A DNA stretch of 64,000 nt from Erpobdella octoculata (GCA_963978895.1 OZ022247.1:18970410-19034409), one strand, 5' to 3'; positions 46,385 to 60,690 are shown, counted from the stretch's first letter. Program-made: numbers and translations. Notes: generated by a model from the sequence alone, not told the origin.

Positions 46385-47052
46385 CGGGAGCGGATACAGG
46401 GGGTTCTGGAGGTCCGGATCTACCCTTTTGTTGTAAAAAAAAAACTCATCTAGCACTTTACTGAAAGTCTAGACCTAGCAATTTGTTTATGGTGCAGATG
46501 CAGAGTATCAGTTTTCATAGCGTCCCTTCGTCTTGTATTTTTAGTCTATTTTACCTGTCTGTTAATTTAAAATCACATCACTTAGACTTTAGAGTAAATC
46601 TAGGTCTTAAACAAAGTTTTTCTGTTGTACTTGCTTATGACACTGTTGTTTAAATTGTACAGAATGAGCATGACATAGCATATAACACATCTTCAGTGTG
46701 TTAATTTTCTGCAGTGAAATATGGTGACTCATTAAATACTATCATATTAGATGCAATTATGCTTAGAAGTATTACTCACCTGCTATAATTTCTGTGTTTA
46801 CGTATATATATTTTTTATTAACGTTATTATCCTGTTATTATAGTATATACTATGCATTATACAAAAAAGTCAATAAACTTGCCTAAGTATACAATTCTGC
46901 TAAAAACTGTTACTAAAGTTTAATTTTAGAATGACTAAATATTGACCAAAAGAATATGTAAAAATCTATAAATCCGAAACAATAATGAAAAAATGTTTTT
47001 CACCCATCCCGTTCTGGATCTCCTCCTTTTGCTTATACTGTATCCGCTCTTG
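46385..47052. mobile_element. Element with GAGCGGATACAG inverted ends
   Basis: CGGGAGCGGATACAG at the left and CTGTATCCGCTCTTG at the right are 15-bp inverted repeats with two mismatches, 668 bp apart. The flanks do not show a clear target duplication. No coding content. Superfamily unassigned. Confidence 0.5.
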
Positions 47053-47116
47053 GTTTCTGGTTTAGTTACTTAAATTAACGTTGAAATTTACTTGAATTAA
47101 ATTCACGTATAGCACC

Positions 47117-47430
47117 CAGTGGCGGATCTAGAAATTCCAGGTGGGGTGAACTTTAAAAATTGTGCCTGCTTTCTCCTTCCAAAAATCTTGATGGAGGTGG
47201 TTGTAGGTATTTTTCAAAAATGTTTAAATGTTGGTATTTTTCTAAAAATGCTGAGACACTTTTTCTCTCAAAAAAGCTGATGACCGGGGGGGGGGTTGTC
47301 GTAGGTATTTTTAAAATTTTATTTTCAACTACGGTTATTTTTCAAAAACCGAATATTTTGTCCAAAAAAAATTTAATTTATATTTTGGTGGGAGGATGCA
47401 TCTCCTCTATCCCTCTTAAATCCGTCCCTG
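47117..47430. mobile_element. Short MITE with CAGTGGCGGAT-type end
   Basis: The left end CAGTGGCGGATCTAGAAATT and right end AAATCCGTCCCTG form a loose inverted repeat over 314 bp; the flanks share GCACC. The interior repeats GGTAGGTATTTTT-like text and a G-run. The left end resembles the MITE at 36,257. Confidence 0.4.
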
Positions 47431-47507
47431 CTTGCACCGTAAAATACCACGTAAGCGGCAATTAAAAAACAACGTAAACGATTTCTAACACATTTAAAAT
47501 AAATAAC

Positions 47508-47945
47508 CCTGTAAGCCAAAGTGTCTTGTCGACGAATCAGCTGCATCCAGTGACTGATCGGTAGAAAGGTAGAACGTTCAGACTCCTCATGAGCTTCCTC
47601 AAAAATCGGTTCATCGCTCATCACCAGTTTCTTTTCATGGTGGCGCGAAAGCGCTAACTTTGAGTTGCTCATCGCATTTCGCCTCCTTCTCGGTCCGCTA
47701 ATAAACTGTGCAATTGGTATTTTTTTGTTTTCTGTTAGGATGTCATCAGAGAAATTGGCAAGGGGATTACTATTTTTTGACGGCGCAAGTTTCAACATTA
47801 GAAGTTTATAGCTATGAATTTGATGGCTGGTATTCTCAATACTATCGAGTAAAGGTGCATGTGGTGCATCACTATTTATCATATGTCTTCCTGTAAATCG
47901 CCTATTGATCACAACTGTGCCAAATTGTCCAAACCTGTAAGGCAT
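47508..47945 (-). CDS. Unrecognised exon, possibly 5' exon of the membrane-protein gene
   Basis: A 146-codon frame runs from ATG (MPYRFGQFGTVVINRRF) to ...HWMQLIRRQDTLAYR followed by GTTATT, a possible phase-0 donor. Composition is protein-like and not repetitive, with a basic block (SGPRRRRNAMSNSKLALSRH). The 44 codons beyond the donor to the stop at 47,373 run into a repeat. Joined to the acceptor at 46,238 (also phase 0) it would give a cytoplasmic N-terminus directly ahead of the membrane segment, total 652 residues. The donor is weak and the join is inferred. Confidence 0.45.
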
Positions 47946-48949
47946 TATATTAACTAAAACTGTAAACCATTATTAACTGAAATGTAAAATTCATTTTCAT
48001 AAATTAAAAGATTATTCTAATCGTACTTCGAAAGGAATAGAATAATAATAACTGCCACGTTATTCGTGCTAATCATGGTTTAATAAGCTTGTTAGAGATT
48101 GCTGCTGAACAAAATATTTTATTAAATTAATCTAAAAGCATTTCTTACAGCTAATTGGGAATAGGTATCCTATCATAAAAAATATATATTGAATAAGACA
48201 TTAAAAAGAAAATTGGGCTAGTCGGAAAATATTTTTGCAACTCTTTTAAAATAGCTCGCTTCAGTAATAAGCCAATTAAATTTTAAAAAAACTGATAAAA
48301 GCCGAAATAACTGGTTTTGCTTAAATCACTTTTTAGCGGAAAGGAAATGTAACAATAAATTATATCGAAACAACAATAACGACGTAACTTTAACACTAAA
48401 GTTGAAAAGTGAATTTTGATAGGATTTGTATAAGCAGATTAATGAAAACAAAAGTTTAATTAAGAAACCTGCACCGTAGGTAGGTAGGTAGCCATGATAG
48501 GTAGGGAGATCGGTACTGAAATAAACAGCGCTCTTGCTCATTTTTCTTTATTAGGTAATTTATGCTTCTGCTATTATTTAAGCTTCAAGGATATATCAAC
48601 GACTTTCAGTAGAAAATAAAACATTCAGTCATTCAGAGGCGTCATTTGAGAGGGGCAGAAAGTAATTTTGTAAAAAAAATTGAAAAAATGAAAAAAAAAA
48701 TATAATTTTTTATTACAAACTAAATTTGCATTATTTGGACGCTCCTTGAATTTCTTATTTTTTGAAAGAGGAACGTTGATTCAAAAGAACAGGCAGAAAA
48801 AAAATAAATTTTCTTTTAATATTGGTGAAGTTGAGTTTACAATAAACAAATCAATGAATGAGGCATTTCATTTAATATCTAAACGTAAAGCATAGAGACA
48901 TTTTAACATTTTTTCCGGAATTTAGCTTTAGGAAATTTTAAGTTTTTAT
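47946..48949. other. Intergenic AT-rich DNA
   Basis: No exon or named repeat is visible. A short (GTAG)n run lies at 48,478-48,491. Confidence 0.4.
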
Positions 48950-48999
48950 AATGGATTCATGAGCCAGGATTTTACACCACAATTAAACAATTTTATTTT

Positions 49000-49392
49000 A
49001 AAAAAATTTACATCATAAAAAATACATTTTTTAAAAAACAACGTTATTTTGAGCCCGAAAAAGTATAAAATAATATTCCTATGAGCCTGGTCACATTATG
49101 GTAACATACTTTATAACTGTTTCTAATTTAAATACAATGAAAAACGTTATGCGCATTATTTTTTATAACTATTTGTTTTACTAAAGTTTTTATGTTGTAG
49201 CCTATAAGCACCCAACGTTTTTCATTGTATATGAATTAGAAACTGTTTTGAAGTATGTTACCATAATGTGACCAAGTTATTCAGAAACTCTGCCAGGCTC
49301 TTAGGAATATTATTTTCTACTTTTTAGGGCGCAAGAAAAACGTTGTTTTTTCAAAAATGTACTTTTTATGATGTAAAAATTATTTTCTATTT
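49000..49392. mobile_element. Foldback element with ~170-bp inverted arms
   Basis: Left arm (about 49,009-49,155) and right arm (about 49,218-49,385) are inverted: TGGTCACATTATGGTAACAT against ATGTTACCATAATGTGACCA, and outward GAGCCTGG / CCAGGCTC, ATTTTGAGCCCG / GGGCGCAAGAA and TTTACATCATAAAAA / TTTTTATGATGTAAA. About 60 bp separate the arms. No coding content or clear target duplication. Confidence 0.75.
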
Positions 49393-49560
49393 TTTCGCTT
49401 TTGATGGGTGAAATTTTGTAAGCATTTGAGTTTTTTTAGATTAAATGTATTTTATATTTTTTTACTTTTTAGTTTTTTTTCGTTAGGTGGCAAACCTTAG
49501 CCCGTTGAATTAAAAATATTATTTTGTTTTTACTTTTCTTCGCTAGGTGGCAATATATAT

Positions 49561-52500
49561 ATGATCTATCGGGGACAATGTTTAAAAAACACCATCGTAT
49601 TGGATTCGCGGACAGACAAAAGAACAATCAAACAAACAAACAGACAACCTAACTTTCCTATCCTTTCCTCTATAATTCAAACAAAAAGTGGCACTAAAAT
49701 TGATGTTCTCAACACTTATATCAACCCAAAACATCATGCAACAACTTTTGTAGCCAATCTTGCTCCTCATTTAGCAAGACAAAACATTCTTCTCACAGGA
49801 GACCTCAATGCACACTCAATTATATTTGGAGCCAAAACGTCCGACCGAAAAGGACTCATAATTGAGAAATTGATGGAGGACAACAACCTAGTTGCATTAA
49901 ATGATGGATCCCCCACATATATCGGTTGCACCACCTCAACCGCCATTGATGTATGCATAACAACACCTCAAATTGCCACCAAAGCAGAATGGAAAACACT
50001 GCCTAATTGCCCATACCTCGATAGTGATCACATTCCCACAGAAATAGCTATCCTACAACAACCAATTCGCAAGTCATCAACACCAAACAGATGGCAGCTG
50101 AGAAACACCAACTGGGTTGATTTCAATAAACATCTCACTCTGCACCTAGACAATAACCAAAATAAACAACTGTCATTAGACGAGCTCTTTAACAGTTTTC
50201 TAGAGGGTATTGAGCTATCTGTCATTAAAAACACACCGGCAAAAAAAGTCAGAAATCACAACCATGACAAACCCTACTCATACTTCTGGAACTCTGACTG
50301 TCACAATGCTGTTAAAGAGCGAAACAAAATCAAAAACCGATATGCAAGAACAAAATCTAATGATGACCTAGAAGCATATAAAGCTCATAAAAAGAACACC
50401 AAAAAAATAATTAACAACGCTAAAAGGAAAGCTTGGGAAAACTATTGTGAAAAAATAAGCCACGCCACACCGCTGAAAGACCTCTGGAAAACCGTGAAAG
50501 CCATGAGCTCCCAAACAGAAATCAGCCAACTCCCAACTCTTTTTGATCCAACTGAAAACACACTCTTTTTCACCGACAAAGAAAAAGCCAATCTTTTAGC
50601 CAATACAATAGCAATCAACTCAAGTGATTCCAATCTTTTACGAGCCTTTTCCAAGCAGAAAAAACAAAAGGAAAAAACGATCGACAAAATACTTCTGGAT
50701 GAAACCCAATCACCTCCGCATTTGGAAAAAGAAATACAACTTTTAAATACAGACATAACAGAACAAGAATTAACACAAGCATTAAACAACAGCATCTCAA
50801 AAAAGAACACAGCCCCAGGTTACGACAAAGTCAATTATGAAATCCTATGGCAACTCTCTCCGACAAATAGACAACACCTACTCTCTATGCTCCAAGCTTC
50901 CTGGACTACTGGAAAACTCCCTGTTTCTTGGAAACACTCCCTCATCATTCCAATCCACAAAAGCGGCAAGCCCAAAGAAGATCCCAACTCATATCGGCCA
51001 ATCTCTCTTACGTCGGCTACGTGCAAAATCATGGAGCAGATACTTAAAAAGCGCCTCACATTTTTTCTTGATGTCCACAACCTTCTCAAAACCGAACAGT
51101 CTGGCTTTCGACGATCCCGATCATGCATTGACCACGTAGTTAGACTCCAACACGACACTGCTACAGGATTTAAAAGAAAACAGGCCACCTTAGCAGTTTT
51201 TATTGACCTTGAAAAAGCGTTCGATCTAGTATGGAGTAAAGGCGTCATCCATACCCTCCATCAATATGGACTTAGAGGAAGGATATTAAAATGGTTAGAT
51301 GATTTTTTGAAGCAAAGAACTTTTCAAGTGAGGGTTGGGAGCGAACTCTCCGACACTCACCTACAAGAAAACGGAACTCCACAAGGAAGCGTACTCAGTC
51401 CTACTCTTTTCACCATTCTCCTAAACAATCTACCCACACCACCAAAAAACATAAAGATTTCTTTATATGCAGATGACTGCGCATTTTGGATTACCGGCAA
51501 CAATATCAAGGAAATCTACACTCACATGCAAAACTACTTGAACAAAGTTACAGTTGCACTCACCGATCTGGGCTTCAAAATATCTAAATCAAAAACTGTC
51601 AGTCTCCTTTTTTCTCGAAACCCAGACCAAAAAAAAGAAGACACAAAACACCACTTAAAAATCTTTGAAGTAAACATCACCAAAGTTCACGAATACAAGT
51701 TTTTAGGCGTTATCTTTGACGCAGCAGCCACATGGGGACCACACATTGCATATGCCATAGAGAGAACAAAAAAAAGACTAAACCTCATGAGAGCAATTAC
51801 AGGACTTTCGTGGGGTAGCCATAAAAGAACTCTTCTCACTTTTTACAAGGCAGCCATTCGCTCTATACTAGAATACGGTGGCGAAGCCTTCAACCAAGCC
51901 AATGAATCTCTCAAAAAGAAACTCCAGACAATACAGAACAGCGCTTTGAGAATTTCATGTGGAGCAGGAGGGAAAACTAACTGTAATGCACTCCTCGTAG
52001 AATGTGGAGAAATACCCATCTCATTACGTCTTAGACAACGTACAGCCATCTACGCCGCAAAAACCAAAATCACCCCACACCATCCAAGCAGAATCATATA
52101 CTTTCCAGACCCAAATAAGAGAAGTACATGGATCAAGTCAAATCTGAGTAAAAGAAAGCCACACACAGCACCGTTGGTAATGAAGAACTACCTTAACGAC
52201 CAAAGAATCCAAAATCTCCAAGAACACCCTTCGCCTAACTTCGACACACCACCGTGGAAACTATTTTTACCAAACCTTGACATCACTCTACTCGGAATCC
52301 AAAAAGAAGACCCTAGCGCTCTTCAGACGTCTTTAGAAAAAATACATAACTACAATAACAACATAAAAATCTACACCGATGCCTCAAAAATAAAAGAAAA
52401 AACAGGAATTGGAATCTTCATTCCTAGTAAAAACTACGAGCTGAGTCAACGTACAACCGACAACATCTCCATTTTTACTGCTGAACTTACAGCCATTCAA

Positions 52501-53205
52501 AAAGCCCTCCAATGGTCCGTACAGCAAGAACCAGGCGACAATATAGCCATTTTTACCGACTCACTCAGCTCCGTCCAGGCTATATCTAATTACGACAGCT
52601 CCAGCATCAAACCAATCATACAAGACATACTACAACATATCACCACTCTCAAAACCAACGGAGTCTCATGCACAATAATATGGATACCCAGCCACATTGG
52701 TATCCGTGGAAACGAAACTGCAGACAAACTTGCTAAAATAGCAACCGATCATCCCACCATACAAATTACTGTTCCACACACCATTGATGATATTCGTAAT
52801 ATCATAAAAACAAAAACATTTGAAGAATGGAAAGCAATTTGGCGAAACTTGTATCAGAACAGCCATCACAGAGAACTAACTCCTCAGCCGTCCTTCCACT
52901 CACAATTCCAAGACATGAATAGAAAAAAAGAAGTCATCATTTCCAGGCTCCGACTCAACTGCACTCTCCTAAACTCCAACCTCAAAGTCTATGGGAAACA
53001 CAGCACAGGTTTCTGTGACACATGTCAGGAACCGGAGACCGTCAAGCACTTCCTTACAAGCTGCAGAACAAGGGCACCCCTCCATCAGGAAATAAAAAAA
53101 ATATTGAAACAAGTAGACTTTGACATCGGAACCATCCTAAACAACCCAAAATGCCAAGACCTCATCTTCAACTGGATCACACAAAATGAACCAGATCTAA
53201 TTTGA
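49561..53205 (+). CDS. LINE ORF2-like: endonuclease (partial), reverse transcriptase, RNase H
   Basis: The 1,214-codon frame starts in flanking DNA; codons 1-31 are target sequence and the element begins at about codon 32. Endonuclease: LLTGDLNAHS (about 79-86) and LDSDHIPTEI, but the N-terminal catalytic motifs are lost. RT: SYRPISLTSATCKIMEQIL, LEKAFDLVW, NGTPQGSVLSPTLF and YADDCAFW (about 635). RNase H: IYTDAS (about 936), TAELTAIQKAL, IFTDSLSSVQAI and WIPSHIGIRGNETADKLAK carry the D-E-D-D series. The C-terminal CDTCQEPETVKHFLTSC (about 1,151-1,167) is a C-x2-C-x7-H-x4-C knuckle. No stop or frameshift interrupts 3.5 kb, so the insertion is young. Only the 5' truncation disables it. Confidence 0.93.
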   Translation: MIYRGQCLKNTIVLDSRTDKRTIKQTNRQPNFPILSSIIQTKSGTKIDVLNTYINPKHHATTFVANLAPHLARQNILLTGDLNAHSIIFGAKTSDRKGLIIEKLMEDNNLVALNDGSPTYIGCTTSTAIDVCITTPQIATKAEWKTLPNCPYLDSDHIPTEIAILQQPIRKSSTPNRWQLRNTNWVDFNKHLTLHLDNNQNKQLSLDELFNSFLEGIELSVIKNTPAKKVRNHNHDKPYSYFWNSDCHNAVKERNKIKNRYARTKSNDDLEAYKAHKKNTKKIINNAKRKAWENYCEKISHATPLKDLWKTVKAMSSQTEISQLPTLFDPTENTLFFTDKEKANLLANTIAINSSDSNLLRAFSKQKKQKEKTIDKILLDETQSPPHLEKEIQLLNTDITEQELTQALNNSISKKNTAPGYDKVNYEILWQLSPTNRQHLLSMLQASWTTGKLPVSWKHSLIIPIHKSGKPKEDPNSYRPISLTSATCKIMEQILKKRLTFFLDVHNLLKTEQSGFRRSRSCIDHVVRLQHDTATGFKRKQATLAVFIDLEKAFDLVWSKGVIHTLHQYGLRGRILKWLDDFLKQRTFQVRVGSELSDTHLQENGTPQGSVLSPTLFTILLNNLPTPPKNIKISLYADDCAFWITGNNIKEIYTHMQNYLNKVTVALTDLGFKISKSKTVSLLFSRNPDQKKEDTKHHLKIFEVNITKVHEYKFLGVIFDAAATWGPHIAYAIERTKKRLNLMRAITGLSWGSHKRTLLTFYKAAIRSILEYGGEAFNQANESLKKKLQTIQNSALRISCGAGGKTNCNALLVECGEIPISLRLRQRTAIYAAKTKITPHHPSRIIYFPDPNKRSTWIKSNLSKRKPHTAPLVMKNYLNDQRIQNLQEHPSPNFDTPPWKLFLPNLDITLLGIQKEDPSALQTSLEKIHNYNNNIKIYTDASKIKEKTGIGIFIPSKNYELSQRTTDNISIFTAELTAIQKALQWSVQQEPGDNIAIFTDSLSSVQAISNYDSSSIKPIIQDILQHITTLKTNGVSCTIIWIPSHIGIRGNETADKLAKIATDHPTIQITVPHTIDDIRNIIKTKTFEEWKAIWRNLYQNSHHRELTPQPSFHSQFQDMNRKKEVIISRLRLNCTLLNSNLKVYGKHSTGFCDTCQEPETVKHFLTSCRTRAPLHQEIKKILKQVDFDIGTILNNPKCQDLIFNWITQNEPDLI

Positions 53206-53777
53206 CTTTAACTCTGGAAAACACTCTTTCGATATTATTAATCCATATGGACCTGTGTGTAAATATTTCTATGTCTTGATAAACTTGAATGTTTATGTAA
53301 ATATTTATTTATTAGTTTTATTTATTTATTTTTAATTTTTTTTTATATTTTTTAATTTTTTTTTATTTAATTTTTTTTTTTTTTTAATTTTTTTTTTTTT
53401 TTTTTTTATTTCAACTTTTTGCTCCACATTTCACCCACTACCATTACCATTTCTCTACTATATAATTTAACTGTGAATAACACTTCATGTCCAATATTAT
53501 TATTCTTATGTATATTTTTTTTTTTATTATTATTTAGTTACTTATTTATTTTTTTATTATTCTTATTTTATTTACTTATTTTTTTTCTTCTCTTTTTTTT
53601 TCATGACTTTTTTTTTCCATGTTTTCATATGTTGTAACTGTTTTCTCTACTTCCTGTTTATATTATTTATTTCACGATTATTTTACTTTTACTTATTTAT
53701 TTTCATTTTAATATTTTTGTTTTGTTTTTTGTGCGGTCCTAAACGCTGAAAAAGTGACAAGGACTTAAATAAACAAC
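49655..53777 (+). mobile_element. Non-LTR retrotransposon (LINE), 5'-truncated, with RNase H
   Basis: The element is bounded by a 20-bp target duplication AACAAACAGACAACCTAACT (49,635-49,654 and 53,778-53,797; the first few bases could belong to the A-rich tail). It holds one long ORF, then a T-rich 3' UTR (53,206-53,720) and a TAAATAAACAACAAC tail. The 5' part, including any first ORF and the start of the endonuclease, is missing. The layout (APE endonuclease, RT, RNase H, C-terminal zinc knuckle) is that of the I/R1/Jockey-type superfamily; clade not assigned. Confidence 0.93.
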
Positions 53778-53793
53778 AACAAACAGACAACCT

Positions 53794-53951
53794 AACTCCG
53801 CCTCGCTAATTGCGAGCCAGTCCCAAGCCTGGATAAAGGAGGAGGGACAGCTAAAAAGGACCAGACTTTGATCCACGACAGGAAGCACTTAGGTGCTTCC
53901 TACACACAGCCAATTCAGTCTTAAAACACTTGGTGTAAAGGACTATAAACT

Positions 53952-53983
<32 letters not shown>

Positions 53984-54548
53984 CAGACAACCTAACTCCG
54001 CCTTGCATTTGCAAGCCAGTCCCAAGCCTGGAGAAAGGAGGAGGGAAAAGCTAGAAGAATCAAATTATGATTCACGACAGGAAGTACTTAGGTTCTTCCA
54101 ACATACAGACATTTCAGTCTTAAAACACCTTGTGTACTGTAAAGGACTATAAACTATTATAAAAAAAAAAAAAAAAAAAAAACAGACAACAAAGTAACTC
54201 CGCCTTGCTTTTGCAAGCCAGTCCCAAGCCTGGAGAAAGAAGGAGGGAAAAGTTAAAAAGATAAAATTATGATCCACGACTGGAAGTACTTAGGTGCTTC
54301 TGACACAGCCGTTTCAGTCTTAAAACACTTGGTGTAAATGACTATAAACTATTATTAAAAAAAAGACAACAAAGTACTCCGCCTCGCTAATTACGAGCCA
54401 GTCCCAAGCCTGGAGAAAGGAGGAGGGAAAAGTAAAAAGGATCAAATTCTGATCACGACAGGAAGTACTTAAGTTTTTCCTACATACAGCCATTAAGTGT
54501 CTTAAAACACCTGGTGTAAAGGACTATAAACTATTATAAAAAAAAAGA
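53794..54548 (+). repeat. Tandem array of four hairpin SINEs
   Basis: Four copies start at about 53,794, 53,994, 54,193 and 54,374. Each starts (A)ACTCCGCC and runs through GCCAGTCCCAAGCCTGG, GGAGGAGGGA, GGAAGTACTTAGGTGCTTCC and GGACTATAAACTATTATAAA into poly-A. A copy of the flank (ACAGACAACCTAACT or GACAACAAAGT) precedes each, so target site and SINE were amplified together. No A/B-box promoter was recognised. Other copies: 12,125-12,292, 15,088-15,255, 61,862-62,014 and a fragment at 61,620-61,663. Confidence 0.85.
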
Positions 54549-54786
54549 CAACAAAGTGACCTAATAAAAACTTTGTAATAAAAAACTGGATTCCAGAAGC
54601 GCAAAATTTTATTCCTCATCCAGAGATGTCATTTGGGGGACAGGTGGTCCCTTCATAGTTTCGCTGAAATGACGGAAATATTCCATAAATGAAGTCACAT
54701 GGGTTACAAATTTGTGATGATGCGTGATTAGGGATGAAATTAATGAGGAGGGAAAAGTAATTTGTTTTGAGTGATTACAACATTTT

Positions 54787-54840
54787 AAGGTTGATTGTCT
54801 CGCGGAGGTAACTCCTTTCATCAACCTTATTAAAAAAAAA
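54787..54840 (+). repeat. SINE tail fragment
   Basis: TTGATTGTCTCGCGGAGGTA then ACTCCTTTCATCAACCTTAT and poly-A match the tail of the tRNA-derived SINE at 9,630-9,795. The head is absent. Confidence 0.55.
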
Positions 54841-54849
54841 GATATTCAG

Positions 54850-55470
54850 GGACGGAAACAGGATCCTAGGAACAGCGGGCGCCATGCCATGCATTTGCAC
54901 ATATTTATTTAGAAACATCAAAATACCATGATAATTGTTTTTGTTGCTGTATTTTTTCTACTGAGAGCCGCAGCCCTAGCCACAGGCAGTAAAAATAAAT
55001 TTTCATTTTTAGAAATTTATCCTTTAGGGAGAGGACTGAGAGGAGAGACTGCAGACAGATTTTGTGCCGTCATTTTAGAGGGGGTATTTTGTAACGTCAG
55101 GGGCGTAGCTAAGAGGCAGGGAAAAACTGTTCCCTTGGTTCCATTTAGAAGGGGGCACCAAAAGCGGTTATCAGCTATTTTTGGAGACAAAAATGTATAC
55201 GGTTTTGGAAATTTTTAGAAAAAGTATCTACTACTACCACCCCCCGGCCATCAGCTATTTTTGGAGAAAAAGGCATTGGGATTTGGAAAAAGTACCTATG
55301 TCTACTACCTTCCGGTCATTAGCCATTTAGGGGCGCATTTTTAGACTTTATCACCGGTTGCCAAAACCGCCTCTGGATAACGTGTGACAAGGGGATGGAA
55401 GAAGTACAAAATTAGTAGAAATTGTGTGACGTCACTTATGGATGGCCCCATACTGGTCACATTAGTCAGA
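54850..55470. other. Decayed repeats between SINE array and MAPK15
   Basis: GGGGCGTAGCTAAGAGG (55,101) and repeated GGCCATCAGCTATTTTTGGA / GGTCATTAGCCATTT blocks with AAAGTACCTATGTCTACTAC look like remnants of short hAT-type elements. No coding signal; the 96-codon frame here has no recognisable domain. Confidence 0.4.
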
Positions 55471-55833
55471 GGGAAAAGTAATTTGTTTTGATTTGTTCAC
55501 ACATTTTTTCAACAGAGCCCTGTTATTTATAACCTATGTTAGAAGTCTCTTTTGTAGCCTTGATAAATAAATAAATGTGAACAAAAAACAGAAAAATGTT
55601 AAAAAAATAAAATTGTAAAATAATTGTGAGACAAGTATTTAAACTTTTATTGTAGTCAATTCTAATTATGCAAATCCTATAATGAGTAATACAGTTATTC
55701 TCTAACAACAAAGTAATTTTGAAATTACATGAAACAGTAAATTATAACCTAAAAAAATGTATTCACACGATCAAGCTTTGCTCAAAATTGCTGAAAAATA
55801 ATAACCTTCATGAAATTATTTCATGTTTAAATT

Positions 55834-59164
<3,331 letters not shown>

Positions 59165-59470
59165 GTCTGAACAAGATATTTTTAACAATGATTATTTAAA
59201 ATGGCACGTCCACACGTTTGATTATGAGTCAAAACTTTCGTTTACAAATGTCAGTCCAACAAATCTTTGTTTACAAATTATAAATGCAAGCGTCCTTCGA
59301 TACTGTTGCTGGTTGCTGTTCTATGTTTTTGTAATTCTTGATTGGTTGCAGAATAATTTACTCATAATAATTGTTTTAAAAATTAGTGCTATTTAAAAAT
59401 GTTTATTATATTTGGTGATTAAATGTAGTATCTTATATGCAAAAAAATTTTATAACTCATTACTTGTTGT

Positions 59471-60346
59471 CAGTGATGGGCACCAACTACTTCAATTGTA
59501 GTTACAACTACATGCCAACTACCTCATGACAGAAGTAGTTATAACTACATGTTAACTACTTTAGAAGAGAGGTAGTTATAACTAGTTTGTTAACTACTAC
59601 TAAAGTAGTTAACTACTTTCCAACTACTTTTTAACTACTCGTATATTTATAAAACATGTACTGTAAGATATAAAAACACAACAACAAAAAATAAATTTGC
59701 ATTTAATAATTTTTTTTAAAGAATAATAATGATTGTTAACTAAATATAATAAAAACAAAGTATTTTTAAGCAAATATAATAAAAACAAAGTATTTTTAAA
59801 CAAATATAATAAAAACAAAGTATTTTTAAGCAAATATAATAAAAACAAAGTATTTTTAAGCAAATATAATAAAAACAAAGTATTTTTAAGCAAATTTTAG
59901 AAAAACAAAGTGTTTATTGATACATAAAGGTTGAATGACAAAGTTCAAAATTTGTTAAAACTGGAACGGCTTTTCAGAAAAACCATACGGTCAAATAAAG
60001 TGTCACTCATTTTGCACCTTCGAGGTGTCAAAATCATACCAGCCATGCTTGGAAAAGTAGAATTGGCTTTTATGAAAGCTCATTCTACAAATGGATAATC
60101 CTTCAGTGATTGAACATTCGATGCTTTAGATTATATTTTTAAATTATCTGGCTTTTTAATAATTTTGTTACAGCGCTAAGTCAAAGTAGTTAGACTAGTT
60201 ATAACTACCAAACTAGATCATAAAAGTAGTTATAACTACATGGCAACTACTCAAAAACAAAAGTAGTTATAACTACCATGTAACTACTATAAATGTAGTT
60301 ATAACTACATTTGTTACAACTACAGTAGTTAAAGTGCCCATCACTG
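59471..60346. mobile_element. hAT-like transposon 5' of MAPK15
   Basis: CAGTGATGGGCAC at the left and GTGCCCATCACTG at the right are perfect inverted repeats, flanked by a perfect 8-bp duplication CTTGTTGT (59,463-59,470 and 60,347-60,354). Both ends carry many GTAGTTATAACTAC motifs, themselves palindromic. The 876-bp element has no transposase. It starts 307 bp upstream of the MAPK15 ATG. Confidence 0.95.
59738..59905. repeat. 30-bp minisatellite inside the hAT element
   Basis: Five to six units of AAATATAATAAAAACAAAGT plus ATTTTTAAGC. They produce the Leu/Phe-rich minus-strand frame, which is not a gene. Confidence 0.9.
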
Positions 60347-60389
60347 CTTGTTGTCATGTCATACAGACCCTCAACTAGACGTCACGTGT

Positions 60390-60690
60390 CATGCTCTCAT
60401 TAAAAACTGATTGACAAAATTCGTTTACATAGAAAATTCGAAGTTGATGAATCTTACTAATATCTACATATTTAAATAGATAATTCAAAAACAAATCAAT
60501 CTGTCCAAGTTTCGTCAAAATATCTAAAAAAACAGAGTAAAAAAATTAATAACTGATTGACAAAATCCGCTGCTAACTCTTCACGCATATTAGAAAATTC
60601 AAAGTTGATGAATCTTAATCAAATTTACATATTTAAATAGATAATTCAAAAACTAAGAAGATATCATAATATCAAGATATCAAGATATCA
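60390..60690. repeat. Direct repeat of about 105 bp
   Basis: AACTGATTGACAAAAT...GAAAATTCGAAGTTGATGAATC...ATATTTAAATAGATAATTCA occurs at about 60,405-60,492 and again at 60,549-60,651, with a few indels. A short AAGATATCATAATATCAAG run follows. The spaced pair may be part of a larger family. Confidence 0.6.
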
